Under the pieces are notes generated by a model, which worked only from the letters and a program-made list of their open reading frames with translations, was not told the DNA's origin and made no database searches. Shown here in pieces: positions 35,648-45,060 of a DNA stretch of 64,000 nt; the stretch's first letter is position 1; each line of letters begins with the position of its first letter. The stretch spans positions 254,921 to 318,920 of the forward strand of contig NZ_BMBA01000003.1 of NCBI RefSeq assembly GCF_017312485.1, in the 5' to 3' direction. Source of the DNA: Clostridium zeae (GTDB lineage Bacteria; Bacillota; Clostridia; Clostridiales; Clostridiaceae). The position numbers and the translations under genes were made by a program.

Positions 35648-36049
35648 ATGTACCGATGCGAGATCTGTGGAAAATCAGCAGATATTCATCATATCGTTTA
35701 TAAGAGTGAAGGCGGACTTGATATAATGCTAAATTACAAATATTTATGCCACAGCCACCATCGTGGCAAAGATGGTCCCCATAGAAATAATGCAGTCAAT
35801 TTAAAATATAAAGTTGAATTACAGGATAAACTCCAAACCATTTTATTTAAAGAACATTATACTTTTATCGATTTATTAAGGATATTGGAAATAAACAATA
35901 ACTCTTTAAAAAAACTAGTAAGAAATATAAAACTGTTTAAAGAAGGTTATAAATCCAAAGATATCATTTTTCAAATAATGGGGCAAAAATCATACACCAG
36001 TGAAATGATAGAAGATTTTATATTAGAAAAAATACTTTCTAATTACTAA
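35648..36049 (+). CDS. HNH-type nuclease-like protein
   Basis: This 133-residue protein starts at 35648 after CAGGAGG. The first ~50 residues form a zinc-stabilised HNH finger: CEIC, then DIHHIVYKSEGG with the two HNH His residues, then Asn and LCHSHHRGKDGPH. The remaining ~80 residues are helical and may bind DNA (LLRILEINNNSLKKLVRNIK). HNH folds occur in homing endonucleases, restriction enzymes and phage proteins. No methylase or intein is visible, so the role is open. Its place between tRNA clusters suggests past integration. Confidence 0.75.
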   Translation: MYRCEICGKSADIHHIVYKSEGGLDIMLNYKYLCHSHHRGKDGPHRNNAVNLKYKVELQDKLQTILFKEHYTFIDLLRILEINNNSLKKLVRNIKLFKEGYKSKDIIFQIMGQKSYTSEMIEDFILEKILSNY

Positions 36050-36100
36050 TATTATATTCACTACTATCTTATTGTTTGTATATAAATATAAAAATATATT

Positions 36101-36144
36101 AAAATAGTCAAAATCATAAAACTTTTTATGATTTTGACTATTTT
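36101..36144. terminator. hairpin terminator after the HNH gene
   Basis: AATAGTCAAAATCATAAA and its complement form an 18-20-bp AT-rich stem followed by TTTTAAT. Confidence 0.75.
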
Positions 36145-36179
36145 AATATTAGCACTAACAATATTATTTTGTAAAACGA

Positions 36180-36206
36180 AAAAAGCAGCTTTCTAGCTGC
36201 TTTTTT
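36180..36206 (-). terminator. terminator of the second tRNA cluster
   Basis: AAAAAGCAGCT and AGCTGCTTTTTT form a short stem directly downstream of tRNA-Gly(GCC) on the minus strand, with a U-tract on either strand. Confidence 0.75.
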
Positions 36207-36209
36207 ATT

Positions 36210-36284
36210 TGGAGCGGAAGACGGGACTCGAACCCGCGACCTTCACCTTGGCAAGGTGACACTCTACCATTGAGTCACTTCCGC
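36210..36284 (-). tRNA. tRNA-Gly (GCC)
   Basis: Acceptor GCGGAAG pairs with CTTCCGC, and CCA is encoded. The anticodon loop is TTGCCAA, giving GCC. Confidence 0.95.
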
Positions 36285-36287
36285 AAG

Positions 36288-36371
36288 TGGTGCAGATGAA
36301 GGGAGTCGAACCCCCACGCCGTAGGCGCTAGATCCTAAGTCTAGTGCGTCTGCCAATTCCGCCACATCTGC
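36288..36371 (-). tRNA. tRNA-Leu (TAG)
   Basis: Acceptor GCAGATG pairs with CATCTGC, and CCA is encoded. The anticodon loop is CTTAGGA, giving TAG. The long variable arm is typical of class II tRNAs. Confidence 0.95.
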
Positions 36372-36436
36372 ATTGCTCACAAAAAATATTATACACTATT
36401 TAGAAATAAAATCAATAGTTTTCTATATTATTTTTT

Positions 36437-36511
36437 TGGAGCGGCAAACGGGATTTGAACCCGCAGCCTTCACCTTGGGAAGGTGACACTCTGCCGTTGA
36501 GTTATTGCCGC
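36437..36511 (-). tRNA. tRNA-Gly (CCC)
   Basis: Acceptor GCGGCAA pairs with TTGCCGC, and CCA is encoded. The anticodon loop is TTCCCAA, giving CCC. Many low-GC Firmicutes lack this isoacceptor. Its body closely matches tRNA-Gly(GCC) at 36210. Confidence 0.93.
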
Positions 36512-36693
36512 TCATAATTCACAGTAACATTTTACCATATTAATCATACATTGTAAATATATGGTGATACTATTGCTATTTAGTAAATTAAGACATCGAT
36601 GATTTTTTAACTTGTCATTTTTTTATAATTAGTTATATTACCTGATTATTATTAATATAATTCATAAGAAATAATATTTGGAGGAACTATCCT

Positions 36694-36957
36694 ATGAAAA
36701 ACTTAGATGAAATCTTATTAGAAGAGGTAAAAAGGGCACTTACCGAGCTATACAATGACTATTCAGAAATTACCACAATTGGAATTATAGAAAAAATCAC
36801 AGGTTCCCCATATACACCTTCATATAGTACAAACAATATTGGGCTCACAAGTTTTATAAGCAATTATGAAAACGAACTAGGCTTGGAATTTCTAAATTAC
36901 GAAAGCTCTTATTGTAATGAATATAACTCACAAACTGCAGTATGGAGATTTAAATAA
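36694..36957 (+). CDS. hypothetical protein (87 residues)
   Basis: I do not recognise the family. It is acidic and soluble, with a helical N-terminus (LDEILLEEVKRALTELYNDY) and a polar, Ser/Asn/Tyr-rich C-terminal half. It has one Cys and no signal peptide. The start has TTGGAGG at 9 bp. It lies alone between the tRNA cluster and the T-box leader of thrS. Confidence 0.6.
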   Translation: MKNLDEILLEEVKRALTELYNDYSEITTIGIIEKITGSPYTPSYSTNNIGLTSFISNYENELGLEFLNYESSYCNEYNSQTAVWRFK

Positions 36958-37274
36958 ATAACATTCTTACATTTCTTAATATGTTGTTTTATTATATATT
37001 TCACAACTCTAAATTATGATATTTACAAAAAAGTTTACATAATTGAACTATATTATGCAGATATTATAATTTAAATTTTCAGTGTCTCCTACCGCCCTTA
37101 ATCTCTTTAAGTTAAGAAAGAAAAACACATTGAAAACTATGTATGTTTTTTAAATAGAACTTATTTATAGATAACCCAGTTCCAAGGAAAATCTATCAGG
37201 TTAATTTAATATTATAGTTAAATGTATTTTTAATGTGCTTTTTAAATAATGTAAATAGGCTATCTATTAAATAC

Positions 37275-37303
37275 TTGACATTAAAATAAAATAAACTTAT
37301 AAT
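37275..37303 (+). promoter_or_regulatory. consensus sigma-A promoter of the T-box-thrS unit
   Basis: TTGACA at 37275-37280 and TATAAT at 37298-37303 are both perfect, with a 17-bp spacer. Transcription should begin near 37310, giving a ~365-nt leader. Confidence 0.9.
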
Positions 37304-37324
37304 TTATAAAAAATAGCTAAGTTT

Positions 37325-37550
37325 AATTCTATGAAGAGAAGAGTAAGCTTTGGTACATTTGCAGAGAGAAAATACATTTGCTGTGAGTATTTTTATATGG
37401 AATTAGCTGAAAACTAACTCTGAGTGACTTTAATAAAGTTCGTGAAAATCGCGTTAAGATTACTAAAGTGACTTGTTTTTCAAGTAATTTGGGTGGAACC
37501 ACGGGAATAGTATTCTCCCGTCCCTTTGTATAGGGACGGGAGTTTTTTAT
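37325..37550 (+). promoter_or_regulatory. T-box riboswitch, threonine-specific
   Basis: T-box leaders read the charging state of a cognate tRNA and terminate or antiterminate transcription. Stem I begins near GAAGAGAAGAGTAAGCT. Its lower strands AGAGT...ACTCT and AGCT...AGCT enclose a specifier loop GAAAACTA with codon ACT at 37413-37415 (Thr). The T-box GGGTGGAACCACGGGAA spans about 37490-37506. The terminator CTCCCGTCCC/GGGACGGGAG with a T-run ends near 37547. The specifier agrees with the downstream gene. Confidence 0.92.
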
Positions 37551-37676
37551 TTTGTCTTCAATACTGTCCTTTTCAAGTTTAATTTATATTTAAACGTACT
37601 TCTATCTGTATTCCACGGAATATGAGTTTAAACTTAGGACTATTATATAAATTTCATTATGAAGGGAGATTCACAA

Positions 37677-39614
37677 ATGGTAAAAATAACTCTTAAAGAT
37701 GGATCAGTTAAAGAATTTGAAGCTGGTTTATCAGTTTATGAAATTGCCAAAGGCATAAGTGAAGGTCTTGCAAGAGTAGCTTGTTGTGGCATCGTTAATG
37801 ACAAGGTGGTTGATCTAAGATTTAAGGTTGATGCTGACTGCAACTTGAGCATTTGTACTTTTGATTCACAAGAGGGTAAGGATGCGTTTAGACATACAAC
37901 ATCTCATATATTAGCATATGCGGTTAAAAGACTGTTCCCTGAAACTAAATTAGCTATAGGTCCTTCTATAACTAGTGGTTTCTATTATGACTTTGATAAA
38001 GACAGTTCTTTTTCAGCAGCTGATTTAGTAAAACTAGAGGAAGAAATGAAAAAAATCATAAAGGAAGATGCTGCAATTGAAAGATTTGAACTTCCAAGAC
38101 AAGAGGCTTTAAAGCTTATGGAAGAAAAAAATGAATCTTATAAAGTAGAATTAATTAACGATCTTCCAGAAGACGAGATTATATCTTTCTATAAGATAGG
38201 TGACTTTACTGACTTGTGTGCTGGCCCACACTTAATGTCATTAAAGCCAATAAAGGCTTTTAAACTTCTTAGAAGTGCTGGTGCTTATTGGAGAGGAAAC
38301 GAAAAAAATAAGATGCTTACAAGAATATACGGCACTTCCTTCCCAAAAAAATCAGAACTAGACGAACATTTAGCAGCATTAGAAGAAGCTAAAAAAAGAG
38401 ATCATAACAAATTAGGTAGAGAGTTAAATTTATTCACTACTGATGAAAATGTAGGTCAAGGTCTTCCTCTATTAATGCCTAAGGGTGCTAAAGTTATTCA
38501 AGTTCTTGAAAGATGGATAGAGGATGAGGAAGAAAGAAGAGGTTACCTTCTTACAAAAACTCCTTTTATGGCTAAGAGTGATTTATATAAAATATCTGGT
38601 CACTGGCAACATTATAAAGACGGAATGTTTGTTTTAGGTGATGAGGAACATGACAGTGAAGTGTTTGGTTTAAGACCTATGACTTGCCCATTCCAATTTT
38701 CAATATATAATTCAGAACAACACAGCTATAGAGATCTTCCTCTTAGATATGCTGAAACTTCTACTCTATTTAGAAATGAAGCTTCAGGAGAAATGCACGG
38801 ACTTACAAGAGTTAGACAATTTACTTTAGCAGACGGTCATATTGTATGTACTCCTGAACAAGTTGAACAAGAGTTTAAGGATGTAGTAGATTTAATAAAA
38901 TACGTTATGTCTACATTAGGGATTCAAGATGATATTTCCTACAGATTCTCAAAATGGGATCCTAATGATAAGGAAAAGTATATCAACAACCCTGAAGCTT
39001 GGGAAAACACTCAAGACTTAATGAGAGAAATCCTTAATCATTTAGAAATTGATTACGTTGAAGCTGAAGGTGAGGCAGCATTCTATGGACCGAAACTTGA
39101 TATTCAAGCTAGAAATGTTCATGGAAAAGAAGATACTATAATAACAGTACAAATTGACTTTGCTTTAGCTGAAAGATTCAATATGACTTATATAGATAAG
39201 AACGGCGAAAAGAAACTTCCTTATGTAATCCATAGAAGTTCAATTGGGTGCTATGAAAGAACTCTAGCAATGCTTATCGAAAAATACGCAGGCGCTCTAC
39301 CAACATGGTTAGCTCCAGTTCAAGCTAAAGTACTTCCTATATCAGATAAGTATAATGATTATGCAGAATCTGTTGTTAAATCATTGAGACTTAAAGGTAT
39401 AAGAGTTGAGGGTGATTACAGAGCTGAAAAAATTGGTTATAAGATAAGAGAAGCTTCTGTTGATAAGACGCCTTATATTCTTATAGTTGGAGAAAAAGAA
39501 GTAGAAAATAATTCAGTATCTGTTAGAAGTAGAAAAGCTGGCGATGAAGGTTCACTAGAATTAGTTGGATTCATCGAAAGATTAGTTAAAGAAGATGCTA
39601 CTAGAGAACATTAA
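37677..39614 (+). CDS. thrS: threonyl-tRNA synthetase
   Basis: This 645-residue cytosolic class II synthetase starts at 37677, 7 bp after AAGGGAG; an earlier in-frame ATG at 37659 lies upstream of that site. It has a TGS domain (residues 1-62), an editing domain with HTTSHILAYAV and DLCAGPH, a catalytic core with zinc ligands in RPMTCPFQF, HGLTRVRQF and VIHRSSIGCYERTLAML, and a C-terminal anticodon-binding domain. It is controlled by the ACT-specifier T-box upstream and ends in its own terminator. Confidence 0.98.
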   Translation: MVKITLKDGSVKEFEAGLSVYEIAKGISEGLARVACCGIVNDKVVDLRFKVDADCNLSICTFDSQEGKDAFRHTTSHILAYAVKRLFPETKLAIGPSITSGFYYDFDKDSSFSAADLVKLEEEMKKIIKEDAAIERFELPRQEALKLMEEKNESYKVELINDLPEDEIISFYKIGDFTDLCAGPHLMSLKPIKAFKLLRSAGAYWRGNEKNKMLTRIYGTSFPKKSELDEHLAALEEAKKRDHNKLGRELNLFTTDENVGQGLPLLMPKGAKVIQVLERWIEDEEERRGYLLTKTPFMAKSDLYKISGHWQHYKDGMFVLGDEEHDSEVFGLRPMTCPFQFSIYNSEQHSYRDLPLRYAETSTLFRNEASGEMHGLTRVRQFTLADGHIVCTPEQVEQEFKDVVDLIKYVMSTLGIQDDISYRFSKWDPNDKEKYINNPEAWENTQDLMREILNHLEIDYVEAEGEAAFYGPKLDIQARNVHGKEDTIITVQIDFALAERFNMTYIDKNGEKKLPYVIHRSSIGCYERTLAMLIEKYAGALPTWLAPVQAKVLPISDKYNDYAESVVKSLRLKGIRVEGDYRAEKIGYKIREASVDKTPYILIVGEKEVENNSVSVRSRKAGDEGSLELVGFIERLVKEDATREH

Positions 39615-39645
39615 AAAAAAGAACTCCTTCCTGGAGTTCTTTTTT
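39615..39645. terminator. terminator after thrS
   Basis: AAAAGAACTCC and GGAGTTCTTTT form the stem with a T-run; it probably also serves the converging peptidase gene. Confidence 0.85.
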
Positions 39646-39665
39646 ATTTAATATCTTTTAGAATA

Positions 39666-41360
39666 TTAGAGTTTCTTATCGTCTACTGAGTCCAGCCACT
39701 GATCTATAGAAGTTATTATTGAACTTACACAATCGTCCTCAAATGGAGATTTCAAGTTTGCATAATTAACTAGTTCTAAGAATGATTTTGTTCCTCCAAC
39801 TTTACAAAGCTCTACGTAGTCTTTCCACGCGTCTTCTCTATCTTCATTAGCTCTTTTCCAGAATTGAAGCGCGCAGATTTGAGCTAAAGTATAATCTATA
39901 TAATAGAAAGGAGAGGTAAATATGTGAGATTGTTGGAACCACCATCCCCCTCTTTCTAAGAAATCACAACCATCATAATTTTTGTGTGGGAGATATTTTT
40001 TTTCTATTTCTCTCCAAGCTGTCTTTCTCTCTTCTGGAGCTATATCAGGATTTTCATAAACAAAGTGTTGGAATTCATCAACAGTAACTCCATAAGGTAT
40101 AAACTTTATAGCACTTCCTAAATGTATAAACTTATATTTATCTGTATCTTCTTTGAAGAATAAATTCATCCATGGCCAAGTAAAAAATTCCATACTCATT
40201 GAATGAATCTCACAGCTTTCATAAGTAGGGAAATTACACTCAGGTATCTCTATCCATCTAGAGGAATAAACTTGAAATGCATGCCCCGCTTCGTGTGTCA
40301 ATACATCCACATCTCCTGATGTTCCATTGAAGTTAGAAAAAATAAACGGAGACTTGTAATCTGGTATATAAGTACAATATCCACCGCCTGCTTTCCCCTT
40401 CTTAGTAACTAAATCTAATAACTCTCCATCCACCATAAAATTGAAGAACTCTTTAGTTTCTGGGGATAATTCTGAATACATTTTTACACCATTAGCTACT
40501 ATCCACTCCGGATCACCTTTTGGTATTGCGTTTCCACTTAAAAACTCGAATTTTTCATCATAATAACTTAACTCATCTACCCCTAGCCTTTTAGTTTGCC
40601 TATCATAAAGCTTCAAGGCTGCTGGAACAATATAATCCTGAACTTGTTTTCTAAAATTAGAAACCATTTGTGGATTATAGTCACTCCTCATCATTCTTAC
40701 ATATCCTAATTCTACAAAGTTCTTAAATCCTAACTTTCTTGCTATTTTCGTTCTTACTTTTACCAGATCATCATATATTCTATCTATTTCAGCCTCATGT
40801 CGTACGAAATAATCATATTTAGCCTGAGAAGCTTCTTTTCTAACTTCTCTATCTTTACTCTGTATAAAAGGTACTAATCCCGAAAGATTTTTCTCTTCTC
40901 CTTTAAACTGAATTTTTGCAGAAGCAATCAGCTTAGTATATTCTGATGCTAGCTTATTTTCTAGTTGCAGATCCTCAATAACTTCTGGAGAAAATGCTTT
41001 CAAAGAAAACTCAGCTAAAGTAAAAAATTGCTTACCTAGCTTTTCTTCAAGGCTATTCCTAAACTGAGAGTTAACTATTTCCTTATAAAATATTGAATTT
41101 AATTCCTCATATAATGGAGAGTATTCATCCCAGTAATTTTGTTCATCATCATAATATTGATCTTGCGTATCAATTGTATGCCTTATACTTGTTAATGTGT
41201 TCATAGTTTGAATATGATTTCTAAGTTCATTTACGTTTTTTATCCACTCATATTGTTGCTCTGAACTACTTGAAGCTCTTAATCTAGCTATGTGAGCGTT
41301 AAACAGCTCTTTAACTTCTTCATAATTAGGTCTTTCATACTTAAAATCCCTGAATTTCAT
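39666..41360 (-). CDS. M3 family oligoendopeptidase
   Basis: This 564-residue cytosolic zinc peptidase probably degrades short peptides. The zinc motif HEAGHAFQVYSS lies near residue 345, followed by the third-ligand region ESCEIHSMSMEFF. The length and the N-terminal helical domain fit the PepF-like M3 group. The start at 41360 (MKFRDFKYE) follows GGGGGC. A longer frame to 41471 exists, but it has no ribosome binding site and encodes an implausible Tyr/Lys/Phe-rich extension. It converges on thrS. Confidence 0.94.
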   Translation of the reverse strand: MKFRDFKYERPNYEEVKELFNAHIARLRASSSSEQQYEWIKNVNELRNHIQTMNTLTSIRHTIDTQDQYYDDEQNYWDEYSPLYEELNSIFYKEIVNSQFRNSLEEKLGKQFFTLAEFSLKAFSPEVIEDLQLENKLASEYTKLIASAKIQFKGEEKNLSGLVPFIQSKDREVRKEASQAKYDYFVRHEAEIDRIYDDLVKVRTKIARKLGFKNFVELGYVRMMRSDYNPQMVSNFRKQVQDYIVPAALKLYDRQTKRLGVDELSYYDEKFEFLSGNAIPKGDPEWIVANGVKMYSELSPETKEFFNFMVDGELLDLVTKKGKAGGGYCTYIPDYKSPFIFSNFNGTSGDVDVLTHEAGHAFQVYSSRWIEIPECNFPTYESCEIHSMSMEFFTWPWMNLFFKEDTDKYKFIHLGSAIKFIPYGVTVDEFQHFVYENPDIAPEERKTAWREIEKKYLPHKNYDGCDFLERGGWWFQQSHIFTSPFYYIDYTLAQICALQFWKRANEDREDAWKDYVELCKVGGTKSFLELVNYANLKSPFEDDCVSSIITSIDQWLDSVDDKKL

Positions 41361-41482
41361 TATTAATGCCCCCTGTATTAATAAATTACTTTTATACTTA
41401 AAACAAAAGTATATTTTTAACATTATTTCTAATATTATACCACATAAATATTTATAAAGAAATTTTAACAATAAAAATACTT

Positions 41483-42049
41483 TTATTTAATTGTAAGTAT
41501 GCCTCTTTCTGATATTATATGTGACACTTTCTCATCATAGACTTCAACAGGTATAGAATCAAAAATTTGAAATTCGTATGCCAGTGCTATCCTTGCGGAT
41601 TTTGTATTATGTTTTAGAAATTTATCATAATATCCTCCACCATATCCAAGTCTATCTCCGCCCTTAGAAAAAGCTAATCCAGGCATTATTATTAAGTCTA
41701 TGCTGTCCCCTTTGATCACATTTGCATTCTCTTTTGGCTCTAATATATTAAAAGGAGGCACTTCTACTAGATCATTTATTGAATTTATTTGAATAGCATT
41801 CATATCTTTAGTATTTCTATTCACTTTAGGAACAAATACTTTTTTGCCTAAAGCCAGTGATTTATTTATTATTTCATGAGTATCTACTTCCCCACCAATA
41901 GATATATATATAAATAAATTTTCACAAGCCTTGTACTCTTCTGTCTGTAAAAGTAAACTTCTTATATTGCTATCAAATTCTTTTTTTATTGTCCTATCTA
42001 AAACACTTCTTTTCTGCTTTATCAGCTCTCTATAACTTTTCTTATCCAT
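41483..42049 (-). CDS. 5-formyltetrahydrofolate cyclo-ligase
   Basis: This 188-residue enzyme converts 5-formyl-THF to methenyl-THF using ATP. Family signatures are YISIGGEVDTH, FVPKV, IIMPGLAFSKGGDRLGYGGG (substrate/ATP loop) and GYYDKFL. The ribosome binding site is AAGGAG. It lies about 120 bp upstream of the M3 peptidase start on the same strand, with no terminator seen between them. Confidence 0.95.
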   Translation of the reverse strand: MDKKSYRELIKQKRSVLDRTIKKEFDSNIRSLLLQTEEYKACENLFIYISIGGEVDTHEIINKSLALGKKVFVPKVNRNTKDMNAIQINSINDLVEVPPFNILEPKENANVIKGDSIDLIIMPGLAFSKGGDRLGYGGGYYDKFLKHNTKSARIALAYEFQIFDSIPVEVYDEKVSHIISERGILTIK

Positions 42050-42168
42050 TTTATCTCCTTAAAAACAATTAATTACTTCGTTTCTAACATCTAAATCATA
42101 AATACTTTAAATCAGTATTTACAAAAGGTTTATGCACATATCTTTGGATATAATATATATTAAAACAC

Positions 42169-42195
42169 AAAGCCTTCTTATTGCAAGAAGGCTTT
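42169..42195 (-). terminator. terminator of the 56-residue gene
   Basis: AAAGCCTTCTT and AAGAAGGCTTT form an 11-bp stem; on the minus strand GTGTTTTAA follows. Confidence 0.7.
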
Positions 42196-42200
42196 ATCAT

Positions 42201-42371
42201 TTAGCTGGTATGCTCTTTATTCACAACAATATCTTTATGAGGAATATTCATTTCTATGTATAATTTATCATCCTCTTCCAAGCTACATTCTGTATTAGTA
42301 ATATTGGCAATTAAATTATTGTAATATCTTTCTCTATACTTCTTACTAAAAAGATATTTAAAAAACCACAT
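42201..42371 (-). CDS. small protein of 56 residues
   Basis: An ATG at 42371 with AGGAGGG 8-9 bp upstream opens 56 codons ending in TAA at 42201. It begins MWFFKYLFSKKYRERYYNNL, an aromatic and basic amphipathic N-terminus, and continues acidic (LEEDDKLYIEMN). It has its own terminator 6 bp downstream of the stop. I do not recognise the family. The strong ribosome binding site and compact unit support a real gene, possibly membrane-associated through the N-terminal segment. Confidence 0.65.
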   Translation of the reverse strand: MWFFKYLFSKKYRERYYNNLIANITNTECSLEEDDKLYIEMNIPHKDIVVNKEHTS

Positions 42372-42477
42372 AGCGTATCCCTCCTATCTTTTAGGAATAT
42401 TATGGATTTATTTTGTATTAATTTTCTACTTTTTATACCTATTTAATGTAAATTACTCTTAAAGTAAAAAAATTTAG

Positions 42478-42569
42478 CTGAAGTGACCTTGTTCAGCGAG
42501 CTTTTTTAACGCATCTGCCTTTCCGAATGCATATGAAGAAAATTTGGCAGGCGACATATGCTTCTTTTT
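42478..42569. repeat. terminator-associated repeat (family 3), copy 1
   Basis: GCTGAA...TTCAGC forms a terminator-like hairpin with TTTTTT, followed by ACGCATCTGCCTTTCC, a second hairpin (loop with GCATATGA) and TTTGGCAG. Nearly the same sequence recurs at 59394-59495. A GGCAGATGCGCAAAAAA fragment occurs at 34042-34058 and a GCTGAAGTGACCTTT fragment at 63220. Confidence 0.7.
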
Positions 42570-42758
42570 TTATTCTTTGACTTATATTATTTCTTAAGTC
42601 TATTCTCATAATTATCCACAGATATAATTGAGTGATAAATTCCTCTAAAGAATAAAAAAAAAGTGATAGAATTAACTATCACATCATGAAAGGGAAAAGT
42701 AAGGTTTTATATATTATTATGATTATTAAGAAATAACATAATTAATTTTTTATAAAAC

Positions 42759-42793
42759 AAAGGCGCTTTTACTCTAATAGTAAAAGCGCCTTT
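42759..42793. terminator. strong bidirectional hairpin
   Basis: AAAGGCGCTTTTACT and AGTAAAAGCGCCTTT form a 15-bp perfect stem with loop CTAAT. It lies ~210 bp downstream of the gene ending at 43006, within the 42372-43005 gap. The gap otherwise holds repeats, the hairpin GTGATAG...CTATCAC near 42662 and a single DnaA box at 42612. Confidence 0.75.
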
Positions 42794-42950
42794 GCTCTAT
42801 ATTTAAATTATAATACTTTCATAAAATTTGTCAATATATTTTTTCATTATTTTATATTACAGCACTAAATATTGTTCTTTTATTAATAATCTAACTCTAT
42901 TAGTATCAACTTATTTTTCACTTTAAATTTAGGTTATGTTTAAGAGCATC

Positions 42951-42974
42951 CAATGTATAACCACTTAATTTCAA
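42951..42974. repeat. MITE-like repeat, copy F (right half only)
   Basis: TGTATAACCACTTAATTTCAA and the flank CACGGTTCTTTAACAGCACTTAAA match the right end of copy C. The left arm is absent, although the left flank GGTTATGTTTAAGAGCAT is kept. This is the footprint of a one-armed deletion. Confidence 0.7.
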
Positions 42975-43005
42975 CACGGTTCTTTAACAGCACTTAAACT
43001 TATAT

Positions 43006-43704
43006 CTAAACCCTTGCATAAACAGTTTTTTTCATATTTATAAAATTTCTATTTTCTATTCTTAAATTCTTTATTTGAAATAACATTAATTTTGTATACT
43101 CATTCATAATATCTATATTTTTAATTATAGCTATAAGTGTTTCATTTTGATTCTCTTTATAATAATTACTCATTCTCTCTAACATAACTTCTCTAATATA
43201 ACGATTTATATATTTATCAAACCTATCTACTTCATTATAAAGAGAAACAAATCTATCATTTATAATGATTATATACCTAAATATTTCTTGTAGATCTGAT
43301 TCTTTATACTCTTTATCATAATTATCTTGAATAAATATTCTACTTCTTCTCTTTGATCCATTCAGACTATGTAAAATTTTTTTCATACTTTCATCATAAA
43401 GTTTGCTTATTTCAAACAATTCTTTAAAAATATAATCCGATACGTCGTACTCTAATAAAGTTTTAATTAGTTTAGAACTTTCCTTATCACATTGTGTAAG
43501 TATGTTATTGAAATTATTAAATGCCACGCTAATCTGCTCGCATTTTTTTAAAATTAATTTTGAATTTTTATTTATCCATTCAAAATAATCTAATAATTCA
43601 TTTAACTTTAACTTTAAAATCTTATTTTTATTTGAAAATTGATGATTAATTATATAACATTTCAATTTAATAATCTTTTCTGTTAAATGCATATCTTGTA
43701 TCAT
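43006..43704 (-). CDS. hypothetical helical protein coupled to the GGDEF-EAL gene
   Basis: I do not recognise the family. This 232-residue, highly charged, Lys/Asn/Ile-rich helical protein has no membrane segment. Long amphipathic helices (YFEWINKNSKLILKKCEQI, RYIIIINDRFVSLYNEVDR) suggest a bundle or coiled coil. Its ATG overlaps the stop of the upstream GGDEF-EAL gene in ATGA, so it is translationally coupled and probably works with it as partner or sensor. Composition is AT-rich, like its neighbour. Confidence 0.7.
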   Translation of the reverse strand: MIQDMHLTEKIIKLKCYIINHQFSNKNKILKLKLNELLDYFEWINKNSKLILKKCEQISVAFNNFNNILTQCDKESSKLIKTLLEYDVSDYIFKELFEISKLYDESMKKILHSLNGSKRRSRIFIQDNYDKEYKESDLQEIFRYIIIINDRFVSLYNEVDRFDKYINRYIREVMLERMSNYYKENQNETLIAIIKNIDIMNEYTKLMLFQIKNLRIENRNFINMKKTVYARV

Positions 43705-45008
43705 CTTTTATCAATCACTTCAGCTTGTTTTAATAATTCTTCAAAACTAGAACATTCCAAAGGATAGCTCAATAAAAACCCTTGTACTTTATTAAATCCA
43801 TGTTTCTTTATAAATTCTAGCTGAACATTATTCTCTATACCTTCAATAATTATATTGTCATTTATAGATTTAAGGAACTTAAGTATTCTTGCGGTTTGAT
43901 TCCTCTTATTTAAATCATATTCAATATTATTCAGAAAAAATTTATCCAATTTAATAATATCAAAAGGTAAACTCATGGCACTAAGTAAAGATGAATTACC
44001 TGTACCAAAATCGTCCAATAATACTTTTATTCCTAAATTTTTTATATCTTTAATTATATTTAAAGCCGTGTCATAAGAATTTATAAATATTCTCTCAGTT
44101 ATCTCCAATTGTAAATATTTAGGTTCTAAATCAAACTCAAGTAAGATATCTTCTAAGTTACTTATAAAATCCTTATCATAAAATTGTCCTTGACTGATGT
44201 TAATTGATAGAGGGATAGGTTGAAGACCTTTCTGTTTCCATATCATATTTTGCCTACATGACTCCCTTATTACCCAGTTGCCAAGTTCAATTCCAAAATT
44301 ATTTTCTTCAACAATTTTAATAAATTTATCTGGCTTTATTATCCCTTCTATCTCATGCTTCCATCTTATCAGCACTTCTGCTGACTGTATACTATTATCA
44401 TCTATATTAAACTGAGGTTGAAAATATAATAAAAATTGCTTCATATATAGAGCTTTCTTCAAATCCATTGCTAAAAGCTTTTCTATAATTAAATTATTCT
44501 GCTTATCAAATACTTTGTAACAACTTCCGCCTTCTACTTTCGCTTGCTCTAAAGCTATCTCTGCTTGTTGCATAACCTCCTGAGGTGGGCTTGTATAATC
44601 AGAATATAAACTTATTCCAATACTTAATGTAATACAGACCTCTTGTCCATATACAATTAGTGGTTCTTTAACCCTATTTAGTAATTTTTCTGACATTGAA
44701 ATAATATTATTTATATCTTTTTTTTCACTATTTATATGTATATACTTGTCTCCACAAAATCTAAAAATAGAGCCGTTAGTTGAATATATTTCTTTTATAA
44801 TACTCATCATTTTATCCAATACTAAGTTACCAAAATCATATCCATATATCATATTTATAGCTTTAAAGTCTTCTATATCAAATATCACAAGTATTATAGA
44901 ACCATTTCTTTTTATATTCTCATCTATAATCAAGTTCATTTCCTTAAAAGAATAACTTAAATTATAAAAATTAGGTTTGAAAACTTTTTTCTCAAAATTA
45001 GAATTCAA
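43701..45008 (-). CDS. GGDEF-EAL protein, probable c-di-GMP phosphodiesterase
   Basis: This 435-residue cytosolic protein has a GGDEF-like domain at residues ~20-165 and an EAL domain at ~175-430. The GGDEF motif is degenerate (RFCGDKYIHI), so cyclase activity is unlikely. EAL residues look intact: QSAEVLIRWKH, INISQGQF, ITERIF, LDDFGTGNSSL, KLDKFF and IIIEGIE. There is no sensor or membrane domain. Translation seems to start at TTG (45008) after AGGAGGGAG. The upstream 45061-45264 segment is flanked by inverted repeats beside a divergent tyrosine recombinase gene, suggesting phase-variable expression (inference). Confidence 0.9.
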   Translation of the reverse strand: MNSNFEKKVFKPNFYNLSYSFKEMNLIIDENIKRNGSIILVIFDIEDFKAINMIYGYDFGNLVLDKMMSIIKEIYSTNGSIFRFCGDKYIHINSEKKDINNIISMSEKLLNRVKEPLIVYGQEVCITLSIGISLYSDYTSPPQEVMQQAEIALEQAKVEGGSCYKVFDKQNNLIIEKLLAMDLKKALYMKQFLLYFQPQFNIDDNSIQSAEVLIRWKHEIEGIIKPDKFIKIVEENNFGIELGNWVIRESCRQNMIWKQKGLQPIPLSINISQGQFYDKDFISNLEDILLEFDLEPKYLQLEITERIFINSYDTALNIIKDIKNLGIKVLLDDFGTGNSSLLSAMSLPFDIIKLDKFFLNNIEYDLNKRNQTARILKFLKSINDNIIIEGIENNVQLEFIKKHGFNKVQGFLLSYPLECSSFEELLKQAEVIDKR

Positions 45009-45060
45009 TTAATCTCCCTCCTCATTTGACTTATATGTAACAATACTTTATATTACTATT

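Noticed and set aside
42612-42620. Single DnaA box TTATCCACA
   Set aside because: An isolated copy (as also at 27170 inside a kinase gene) is within chance expectation for 64 kb.
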